Assembly (NCBI RefSeq): GCF_037975245.1
Contig: NC_092576.1
Span: forward strand, 37,352,611-37,416,610
Direction: 5' to 3'
Origin: Apostichopus japonicus
Lineage: Eukaryota; Echinodermata; Holothuroidea; Aspidochirotida; Stichopodidae
Length of the DNA: 64,000 bases
Part shown: positions 13,010 to 23,300 of the stretch, one piece after another
Numbering within the stretch: the first letter of the stretch is position 1
Layout of the letters: each line of letters opens with the position of its first letter
Program-made: the position numbers and the translations under genes
The notes under the pieces: model-generated
What the model was told of the DNA's origin: nothing
Databases searched by the model: none
The model's input: only the letters and a program-made list of their open reading frames with translations

Positions 13010-14092
13010 AAATGTTGCGTTATAGTTAGGCCTTTTGTCAAAAGGTTAGTTATTGTTTGACTTCCTTATTCCTACTAATGTACAGCTGTAGTTTAACATA
13101 TTTAACATATTTAAACTGTCAGAGTGATAATATAGTGTCTGGTACACCTTTTGCATTTTATGAGAACCAATTCTTACGATTATAAAATACAGAGGAAAGA
13201 ACATTTATAATATTCCAAAGCAGAACACCATTTCAGTCATTATCCTACATTCTCTCACTCTATGGAGCATTACTTTTGTAATTATCATATCCTTCGTTAT
13301 AATCAAAATTCTACCTAAAGTCTTTGGAAAACGGAAAAAAAAACATATTTCATGGCCATTGAAGATGTGTCAAAATGACAAAATTGTCAAAATGGTCAAA
13401 ATCCATTAAGGAATTAACTCACATGGTTATATCGCAATCACTTAAGCAACCAAATATCACGTAGTCAATTGAAGTCAACTTGTCCTGTTTTTCCCGGCAA
13501 GGTCTGTCTAGTCTACGTTGTGTCATAGAGTCAAGGTGTAATTTTCGAATGTCATAAAATTAAAAAAATATGTATGGCTACATGCACGTGTGAGCATTAC
13601 ATAATTACTAAACATGCCATCAGCATGTAACAAACATTGACTTGAATATCTTAGTAATAGTAGTGAACGTTAAATGTCAACTGTCATGAGGTCTACAGAG
13701 GCTCGAAATGTTGTTTCTCAATCATACCTAAAACAAAGGTGTCATGTACTTTGAACTTGGTGTACGCATATCGAAGTGTCTCTTGAGTGATGACATCACA
13801 ACCTCCCTATTCCACAGTCATATCCTAGAATGACATCTGTAACTTCATTTTCCTACTAGTTTCAGCTCGTTTAACAAGCATCGGTACAATTATTACGGAT
13901 GTCAAATCAATTTATCTGGTAGCTACGAATTACTAAAACTTCATTTCCTCTTAGTTATCCCACGCCCCTCCCCACCCCACGCCCTCCTCCCAAAAACCTC
14001 ATGAATCGAAAACAATGTAGTACTGTTGAACCAACATAAAACATCTGAATGCATATGTGCCCATTCATCAGGTTATTGTTTTATATTTCTGA
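13010..14092. repeat. Tandem duplication, copy 2 (about 1.08 kb)
   Basis: Second copy of the unit starting at 11935, in the same order with many substitutions and small indels, such as an extra 'AACATATTT' and a C-rich insertion near 13968-13990. The divergence suggests an old duplication. No conserved reading frame is shared between the copies. Confidence 0.92.
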
Positions 14093-14411
14093 GGAGTCGA
14101 CAGAAATGATGAATCATATTTCTATTTTAATTGTTAATCCAAACAAATGAAAGAAATGGCTTTTTTTAATATATCTAGCTTTAAAAGTTGTTGTTTATAA
14201 CAGTGCCGAATCAATTCGTGAAATGGGCAAGTTGCTTAATAATATATTGTTCATGTTTTAATAAGAGCGTTAACCGCTGCTGTAAAGTCGTTATTTGAAG
14301 ATAAAAACAAACAGTCTTACTTGAATATGTTTTTATAACCACGGTACAATATATGTTTGAAATACGGTAACTTGTATATTTCTCAATTGAAAAGGGATCT
14401 TGGGCACGTTG

Positions 14412-14422
14412 TGGTCAAGTGG
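14412..14422 (+). promoter_or_regulatory. Pol III A box of the SINE
   Basis: TGGTCAAGTGG fits the tRNA A-box consensus TRGCNNARYNGG with one mismatch and lies at the usual distance from the SINE start. Confidence 0.75.
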
Positions 14423-14455
14423 TTAAGGCAGTGGACTTGTGATCTAAGGATTGCA

Positions 14456-14466
14456 GGTTCGAGCCC
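14456..14466 (+). promoter_or_regulatory. Pol III B box of the SINE
   Basis: GGTTCGAGCCC fits the B-box consensus GGTTCGANTCC with one mismatch. It lies about 34 bp after the A box. Confidence 0.8.
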
Positions 14467-14775
14467 TGGCCATATTGCGTTGTGTCCTTGGACAAGGAAG
14501 TTTAACTACATTGCCTCTCTTCACCCACGTGTATAAATGGGGACTTGCGAGGTGACTATAGTTGCGTGCTCCGGTTTGTGGCTGCGCCATATGGAATGTC
14601 CCTGAGGGGACACGTGGCCGTGGTGCACTGTGGTGCCCCAGGAGAGATTGTTTGAATTGTGCATACTTTGGTGGGTAGGTGTGACAAGTTACTAATGACC
14701 AGGTTAAGAACAGCGCTGCAAGACTTCATTGCGCTATATGAGAACTGTTAATTATTAGTTGTTATTATTGTTAAT

Positions 14776-16815
14776 CGAACTCTGTGGTTATTTTGCGTAA
14801 CCAATCTTCTACTAGAAAGTATCACGTAGGCGAAAATATATTACACGGGATAAGAATAAACGCACCAAAACAAATTCAAAATGTGTTTGGTTCTGTCTCG
14901 TGATATGGAAAGGTTTGTATAGTGTACGTTTTTATTTCTATTAGTAAAAATGAAAGTTATGGTTTAACATTGTTCACCTAAATATACTGAGACGACAGAT
15001 GAAAGCTCATAAGGAAGACAACAAGAGTAAAAAAAAAATAATATAAATAAAGTAATTAATAAAACGAGAACGAAACCAAAAGTTACAACTGTATAGATAT
15101 CGAAGAGCTCGTTTTCATTCAGGCTCAATTGAATATAATAACATGAGGTGATCTTGCTGACTTTCTGTGGTGACCACAATAGACAAGGTTTGAAATGGTT
15201 TTGGTTTTTGTAAGTTTTGGAATGGTTTCATTTCTTTAGAAGCAAGAAGTGAATGCTCCATTCCCACGAACAAGTTATGACGTATGGTTTTGATTATATT
15301 GTCTTGATAAGTACCATTGTGAATGTACTATTACAACTGCAAGGCTGAGTGTGGAAAGCTGTACTTCACGCAGAATGAGAAGCAAACTGCACCCAAGGGC
15401 TCTAAACAAACAATAGTAATACAATTGAGGGAGAACCTTTTCAACGAGGCATTTTATTATTCACCGTTATGTATCTCTCTGAAGTATAATCTTACCCGAT
15501 TACTTTAACTTAAAGCATTCTCACTATCGATATCAAATTCTTGCCAAAAACATTGTAGCTCTTTACCACAGTTTTCAATTCCCCGGAAGGCTTGGTTTGT
15601 TCAGGAGATGACGTAATCGATCAAAGGTTGCTTATAGTCGTCAGTGTTGTACCGAAACATATACTTACGTATAAACTCAGTGGTCCATGTTCACATTCTG
15701 CTAACAGTTAAGCATCAATTCCCATTAAACATCACCCTTCTGATACATCAAAGCCACTATTTACTTACCCCCCCCCCAAAAAAAATAACATTTGGCATTG
15801 AAACAAACATTACTTCCATGCTGTACAAAATTAGATATGCGATATGTTTTCCTACTCTATTTTGATACGTAGAATAAATTGTCATCACGATGTTAAAAAA
15901 GCATCACCCCAACTCTATGTGTTTTAATGTGTATTTCAATAAAATCAGTGAAAGAATTACGTAAGATATTTGATGTTCATTTTAGGGTTCAACTTATATA
16001 TTATGTACGTTAAAATGACTCGTCAGGAAGAAAATGCTGCTTTAAAGATTGTTAACTTCTTGTTTTATAAAGCGGACTAAGAATAAGTAAACTGGAACGA
16101 TAAGGAAACTGAAATATACTGTTCGGCATTGATGAGACAGTTATATTGATAATATTGAAGAGAGGGATATTTCACACAATGCTATTCTTGAAGTGAAAGG
16201 GATTTGCAACCGTTAAGAACAAAGCGTAATTAAAAATTATATCACAACAGCATACCGCAAATAATAAGATATAACAAATGAAATGAAACCAAAAATAGTG
16301 ATATTTATATTTTCAGATGCTTTGTTGAAAGCAGTATTACCTTATATCAAGAGAATAATATCAGTTTATATAGTTGTCACAAAAAGTAGAAAGTGTTAGC
16401 CAGAAGTAAGTAGTATTTATTGTTCAAGTATTTATTTAACTGTTGATTAATTTCATGTTAGTATAATAAGCTGTGTATACCATTATGTTTTTATTTGAAA
16501 GTTTATAATCGCCAATCTAACCAGCTACAAAGTACGGCTTAAACAAACACTTCTCCACTAAAGACGTATTGTTAACGGCATAAACATGTAGCAAGGGTGT
16601 CACCTTCAAGTATATAAATATCATCCGCATACTGTTTACATTGTTGAAAGACTGAACGAACGTACAATGAATCGCACAACGCATACCAAGCATATCATAT
16701 TACCTAAAATGCTTCATATATCACAAAAACTAAAAATATTCCAGGAACCTGACAATGTTGAACAAGCTAACTTTTATAGCTACACACCTTTCAATTGCTG
16801 TTTCCGATACATATA
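14776..16815. other. No gene recognised
   Basis: AT-rich sequence with short open frames only (for example 15323-15508 and 15644-15865, plus). It includes a C-run then A-run near 15771-15785. No motif or exon was identified. Confidence 0.4.
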
Positions 16816-17100
16816 TTATATGATACGATATGATACGTAACAATGTTATTATATGCGATGTGACATGGTCAGGGTATGATACGGTATGATTTAAAATATG
16901 AAATGATGAATTACTATGCGATGTGATTCGATGTAGTGTGACTTGATAAGGTATGATATGATGTGACATAATATGATGTGTTGTAATGTTGAGTAGTGTA
17001 ATGTGTTGTGATTTGATTTAATTTCCTGTGCTGTGATGTGCTTTGTAGTGATGGGTGTTGTAGAGTTGTGTTATGACGTACTTTGATGTAACGTAATATA
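16816..17100. repeat. Degenerate GATRTGA-type simple-sequence array
   Basis: Many imperfect units of the form TGATACGATATGATA, GATGTGACATG, GTATGATATGATGTGA and TGTTGTGATTTGAT follow one another. The minus-strand frame (16969-16730) is only a translation of this array (His/Ile/Ser-rich). Confidence 0.75.
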
Positions 17101-17487
17101 AAGCACTAAAGTACGGTCTATATAGACAGAAGATCCGTATTTCAGCGTTCACATTCAGCTAAAATATGGCTCATTGTATCAACATCATATGTTGATGACA
17201 TCTGTTATATCGCCCGGCATATAGAATAAAATGTAGTGGTTTTTGTAGTAACAACCATTCTCATGACAGGCATATAGTATCCTCTCTTTCAATATTATTC
17301 TGTTCTTATTACCGACTTCCATTTGAAGGCAAGCTGGAAGTATCCGTTCCTAACACATGGAAACGATAGTTGCTACCGTATATCTAAATTCAATATATCC
17401 CAACATTAACTTTTAATTAAACGTATTCGCTACAAACTGACTCATCAGACGTGTTGCCTTGAGGAATTTCATGTATAGAATGTAGCT

Positions 17488-18165
17488 ATGCTCCAAGCTA
17501 CAATGACAACTCCACAACTTTCTCTCCCTCTCCACGTCCTCCATACACTCACTTTACTACTCTCCAGACATGAATCTAATCCCGAAGTTCGGTGGTGGTG
17601 TTCAAGCATCACATGCATCAGTTCAAATGCTATTATGAGTGGTAATTCACTTTGGAGGACATTATTTTCTCTCCCATTGTAAACGCAAATGAAAAGGAAA
17701 CATTAAGGCCTCAAAAAAGAATTGTGATCGATCAATCGATATCAGTTCAACAAGCGAGTACAATGTCGAATTTTAAAATCTTTCGGAATTTCTTTTCTCA
17801 ATATTTCCTACGTCATTTACATCTGCAACAGACCTACTGCGAGTGATTTCATTGTTTATCTCAATATTGAGTGATTCACTCATTTAATCTGTATTGATTT
17901 CATTTATTACTTATCCATGTTTCCTTTCAGAAGATCAATTTACATTAAATTATGGTCAATGGCTCTCTTAATTCACATATTGTGTAAACACAATCACTGT
18001 TCACAAAAGGAACGTATAAACTTGTTATTAAATTCGTATTTTAAATTCACCAAATCACGCAACACTAACAATATATTCCCTACATCATATCTAGCAAGAT
18101 TCGAAATGTGTGTTGGAAATATTAATTCTGGTATAGGTACTGAGTATAACCTAACTGTGTTTTAG
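17488..18165 (+). pseudogene. Possible relic of plus-strand Ig-like exons
   Basis: Two out-of-frame pieces recall halves of an Ig domain. At 17540-17610 'LLLSRHESNPEVRWW' resembles strands B-C with the core tryptophan. At 18090-18165 'RFEMCVGNINSGIGTEYN' resembles strands F-G with the second core cysteine. Frame breaks lie between them and no clean acceptor/donor pair frames an intact exon. It sits beside real Ig exons, which favours a decayed duplicate, but the match is weak. Confidence 0.25.
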
Positions 18166-18470
18166 CAGTTAAGTTAAATTACCGGTATATCTGGTCACTC
18201 CTCAAATATATATTTATAAAAAAGGACTAACAAAATATTAAAGCCACATAGAGGGGATAAACGAAAGCATGTAACCATGCTCCGCTGGTTATAACATTTA
18301 TTTCAATCAACATTGAACATGTATGGTTTAAAAAAAACATAAAGACTTATTTCTATATACATATATATATTTATATATATATACTTTTAAAAATATTTCA
18401 ATTGGGTGATTACCAGGAATCTAAGCCAAAATTCACTGTTGATGTGTTCAATGAGATAAAAAATGGCGAA

Positions 18471-18480
18471 TTTATTTATT
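18471..18480 (-). terminator. Candidate poly(A) signal after Ig exon 2 read-through
   Basis: On the minus strand this is overlapping AATAAATAA. It lies just past the stop codon (18508-18510) reached if translation runs through the exon 2 donor, giving a 23-residue tail. This would allow a secreted product that ends in the intron. Confidence 0.4.
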
Positions 18481-18578
18481 CTGGAGGCCGTTAAATAAAC
18501 TGTGACATTAAAACAATATATCGGAGATTTGGTAATTGAAATTATTTCGAAACCCAGCATTTATGACGAGAAACTTAC

Positions 18579-19630
18579 CATATTTGAAAAATTCCAAACT
18601 TAACCGTTGCTCTAAAAATGGAAAGCTGCTTTGACAAGAGAGACTTCCACGCATTGTCGTTATCCAAAGTGTGAAATCTATCCTTGTTACAAAAGTATTA
18701 TTTATCAAACGTGAAGAGGTAACAGTGACATTATCTGGTTTGCCATTTCCAAGTCCGTTTAAGGTAAAAGAAAGGTTAACAGCAGGTCTGCTACCAACAG
18801 CATAACATGAAACAGGCACTGATTTCTTGTCAGGAATGTAGATTGCTCTTTCACCGTCGTAGTAAGAGTGATTACCGACATCCATGAATATAGTAGGAGG
18901 AACTTGAGAATAAATAAGGTAGAAATGAAAATCATTTACAAGGTAATGCCGCCTTTGGAAAAAATATACTCCACTTAGTCGTTGCTTATTCTGTAAAATT
19001 TAACAATGAACTTTTCGTTACAATTAATTAGAACGTATTTTTCCCCTAATTCGCACAATGATATTATATAGCATTTATGTTTATTGCAAGGTTTATACGT
19101 TTCACAACTTGGTGTATTTGGTAACGATAAGTAAGGGTATGCATACTAAAGTGTTGGTCAAGATTGCAGGATGTAAATAATTAAGAATAATACGTTATTT
19201 TGATTAAAGTCTTTGATAACAAACTGATGCTTTTGTTTAGGAAATTAAACATGTTATTACATTCATTTAAACAAATTAAGGGTCACAAACCTTCAACGTC
19301 TACAAAATAGGTGGACAAAGTTTGATAATTCCTGACGCAGTTGTATTTTCCGATATGTATTAAAGATACTGGGTTGATGTACAATGAGCTATTGCGCAGT
19401 AAGAACAGGTTAGCTGAAAATTCATCACGCACTAAAAATCCTTCAGTGAATAGCAGCGTTTCTTGAAATTTCCATTCAATTTTATCTTGTTCCATGGCTT
19501 GGCATCCTTCAAGGAGAAACGATTTATTATAAGAAAGTGAAATCATATTAACATTGTTCGCAGATAAACCACACAGGAATGTTACACCGAGAGAAATCCA
19601 AACCTGAAAAAGCTTACAAACTACTTCCAT
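18579..19630 (-). CDS. Divergent two-Ig gene, partial or secreted
   Basis: Two minus-strand exons. Exon 1 (19630-19291) encodes a signal peptide (MEVVCKLFQVWISLGVTFLC) and a first Ig-like domain with 'GCQAM', 'IEWKF' and 'GKYNCV', giving both core Cys and the Trp. Exon 2 (18902-18579) follows acceptor 'TTCTCAAG' and encodes a second Ig-like domain ('SCYAVGSRPAVN', 'GSLSCQ'), in which the core Trp is replaced by Phe ('LSFTL'). Both exons end in phase 1. The donors are GTTTGT and GTAAGT. There are several N-glycosylation sites (NHS, NLS, NVT, NNT). No membrane exon was found below 18508. The gene is head to head with the Ig-TM-NACHT gene. It could be a truncated receptor or a soluble Ig protein. 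Confidence 0.72.
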
Positions 19631-20336
19631 CTTTTTTTTGTTTATTTGCTTATCAAATATTAACATGAATCAGATATCTATAGAAATAAAGCGAAAAGAT
19701 CTTCCTGCGAGTTAAAGAGTAATGAGTTAAAATGGAACGACATTCACTGCTATCAAACTGCATAATTATACTACGGATGCTTGTAAGTCACGCAATAACG
19801 CCACAACAACTTCGAGCAGAGTGTAACAAAATTTATTCGGAAAATTGAAGTGAGTGTTTGTCACAAGGCTTAAAATGTTTTGCAACAACATAGTTCGATT
19901 AACCATAATCCATTGTTTTACCATCTTTTTAAAATAGATCCAACGTTCTAAGGTTCCGTTATATCAAACAAACACGAATATAATGGTACCACAGCGTTGA
20001 AGTTGTGTTGAAATCAAAAACAAAAACAGTATATATCATTTTTCTTGGTTAGGCAGTTATTTTATTAAAACGATGTACTACAGGAAAAACTAAGTATAGC
20101 TTAATGTTTAAAATATTTGCCTTAGAGGCGTTTGTCAACCTTTGCTGTTATAAATCATGCTGTGAACGAGTGTTATAATAGGTATACTTATAGTTTTTGT
20201 TTCTTTTAAGATTGATAAACCATCCCCTGAAAGTGCTGTCCATTGGTAAGCTCTCTCTGATTATAGTTTAGCTTTTAGTACTATTCAACATAACCTTTTG
20301 ATCTATTTCCATTAGGTAACTCGGTCTGCTAACAAA
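19631..20336. promoter_or_regulatory. Shared intergenic region of two divergent Ig genes
   Basis: About 700 bp separate the two start codons (minus at 19630, plus at 20337), so both promoters must lie here unless there are distant 5' exons. No clear TATA box was fixed. A possible short 5'-UTR intron of the plus gene runs from the donor at 20246 (GTAAGC) to the acceptor before 20315 (CCATTAG). Confidence 0.5.
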
Positions 20337-20397
20337 ATGGGTTTGTTTTGTCTACGGATTTTCATTGCTGCTGCGGTGTTACATTCAGCACTTTGGG
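20337..20397 (+). CDS. Exon 1: signal peptide
   Basis: ATG at 20337 starts MGLFCLRIFIAAAVLHSALW, a typical signal peptide with a short hydrophobic core. The donor GTGAGT at 20398 leaves phase 1. A phase 1 signal exon followed by phase 1-1 Ig exons is the standard plan of Ig-family receptors. Confidence 0.85.
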
Positions 20398-23300
20398 GTG
20401 AGTTGCTATGATTTGAAGATTCAATGTAGATATACACATTGATTTAATAGTACTTGATTTGGTACACTGTATTGCCATTCGCAACGTTCTAACACGTGAT
20501 ATTATACGTTGTTCGTGACACTAATGTTCTATTTACTCCCTTCAAGTCATTGAGTCTACTAATATAAACCATTTTATTGGTAGTTTTCTTCTCCTCTTTA
20601 CATTTCTTAGTAGATTTAGTACTCATTCAAATAAATTTGAGCCTTGCTTTTATATCTTGTGTCCATTCACAGAAATATCAGTGGGCAATACAGCATGCTC
20701 CCCTGTCCAGTATCTTGAAATCGGTACCCGTGGTATCATTCAGTGTGCGTTTACTGAAAGTTTGCTGGCAATTACTTGGTACGATGTAGACAAAGGAGAT
20801 CCGATATTGTTTTACAAAGATGGTGTAACAAGTGGACAAGGTTACGAGTCAGAAGAATTTGATATCTATCCTAACGGTTCACTAGTTATCAGAAATGTTA
20901 GCATCAATCACGAATCTGACTTCAGGGTCACAAAGATAATTTCAGGAACTATTCCGACTGTTTCACATCTCATTACGTTGCACACGACGGGTATGTATTT
21001 CAAGCTTGTAATATAAAAGTAAATAACGTAATTATAGCCTAATCAGAGAAATTCAGTCGAAATTTGGAGACAAGTCGCCCGCTGAGTGAAGGAAGTACCA
21101 ATATCATCTATCATATTATACTGATTGATTAATCTGTCACTTTCCCGTACGTTATTCTATGATATTTTTTTTTATTATAAATAATTCATATCAAGTTGTA
21201 TCTTGTGGATTTTCTTTCGAGTGTCTTGTAAATAATACTGAGAAAGTATGATTGAAATACGTCTGTGCTTTGATTGTTATATCCTATGTATTGGATGTCA
21301 ACAGATTTCTTATCCATTTCTCGGTGAATTCTGACTAATAGAGAGATAATTATGATATATGAACATGTACTTTTTAGATAGCTTGATAACACTAAATAAA
21401 ATAAAAAAACAATGGTTCGACTACAAATACGGACACTATAATTTGAAATAAAAAGTTCATCATGATAAATAGGTGTTATTTATCTCGATTATGACATATA
21501 AAACCTAGCACTAGTGAGACTCAACGCAAAAACTGAAAGGACCTTTATACGTTTACACACAGAAAAGAAGACGAAGGGGAAAGTTTCTGGATTCATTTGG
21601 CATGGTTATACGAATAAAGCATTGCAAAAACATACTATGGAACAGTCATATGAAACTAATAAAACTCATTTGCACGTTTTAATAGTTCCTGCCACTGTCT
21701 ACAAACCTTTGCAGAAAATTCATTGCTTCTCTTTAATCCAGGTTTTAAGCTAAACATCTCATTATTTGACCACGTCAACTAACAGGGATCATAGCATGTG
21801 GTACTTACCAGCAGTAGGAATTTTTAAATGTTCAATAATTTTCTAAATTTGAAGGAACCATTAAATGACTATTCATTCATACTTAGTAAAGATTCCTAAA
21901 CCCTATTGGTCCATTCAGGTCAGCTGACCGTGGTTAATCCTGTGAGTAACGCACGGTAAAATTACGGGGCATCACTTTAATAAATCTTTGGTTATATGTA
22001 ACCAAAAATGTTTTGTTTTATGATTTTTTCCCCACACAAATGGTAGTGTATGAATGAATAACCCCGTATTCAACATATGTGTAATGTAATCAAGGCAACA
22101 TACATATTTAACAGTTATTTTAATACATCAATTGAAAGATCACCGTTTGACTTATTATCTACAGTTAAGCCAGTTATGAGCAATCCTATCATAAAGGAAT
22201 GTGAACAGATGGACGGTAATATTTGTTTTAAGTCGGTGACAGGACCACTTGAGTTGAACTGCTTCGTGAGTGCGAGCCGTCCTGCCGTCAATTTGAGATG
22301 GATAGAAAGGACGGCTGAACGAGATAACACCTTGAATTCAAGATATATCAATTCAACATATGATAATGTGACTTACACATCCTGGGCTTCAACAAAGTTT
22401 AATTTTCAGACAACATCTTTCTTGAGCCTTATCGTATGTGAAGCGTCCAGCATTCCACTGGATTTGATAAAGGGAGAAAATATGATTTTGGTTGAGAATC
22501 AGCTTGCTCACAAGTTAGAGGTAGCTCCCATCTTGCACTTCGTCAAACTGAATTTTCCAATGAAGCTGCCATGTGTGAATCCAAGATTAAATTTAATTGT
22601 TTGGAGACGATGTCGTGGTGAAGAGAATATTACATTTGAAATAGAGTATATTAGTATTTTCCTATCGAACGATATGGCTGGATTTCAATACAGGGAGTAC
22701 CAACTTGATGATGCTGGAAGCCTATCGTTACAAAGCGCTTTAGTTGAACACGAAGGACGTTACACCTGTATTTATGATGATGGTATCGATGGAGGTGCTC
22801 TATTGTACGATGTGTTTGTTATCGGTAAGGTTTCTTATATATTCCACTTGCAATGTCCATGGAAATTTCCACTTGCCCTAATATCTAACTGTAATGCTTA
22901 ATGAAAACGGCTACGAGAAGAGGAGCAGGGCCTGTGGCAAAGGTCAATTATTTTTTCTGGAAAATATGTGATAAAGAATTTACTTTCATACTACCATGAA
23001 AGTACCATGAACTAAGTATGTATAATTCAAAGCGGGGACCTGTTGAAATAAGTGGACCCGGGACCCAGCCTGACTCTCGCCCCTGAATGTAAATATATAC
23101 ACCTTATCATTGAAATATACATGTAAATATATGCAATCGATATAAGTTGAGGAGAACTCCATCAGTGTGGCAATTTCTGTCGAGAAAAACGAAGTTGGCT
23201 TCGATTTGTCCTAAAAATCCTTTAGAAGGAACGAACCATACTTCGAAGACTGTTACGAACGTTACTACTTGGGTCAAAATAAGTTTTTATTACTATTTCT

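Larger units (their letters stand above)
14402..14775 (+). mobile_element. tRNA-derived SINE with L2-like 3' tail
   Basis: The head resembles a tRNA with both internal RNA polymerase III promoter boxes. A central body follows ('GTGTCCTTGGACAAGGAAG' and on). The 3' part 'CATTGCGCTATATGAGAACTG' and the ATT-rich end resemble the 3' ends of L2-group LINEs, suggesting it borrows that machinery. Its length of about 370 bp is normal for a tRNA-SINE. I did not find a clear target-site duplication. Confidence 0.85.

Noticed and set aside
16730-16969. His/Ile/Ser-rich minus-strand frame
   Set aside because: Translation of the GATRTGA simple repeat.
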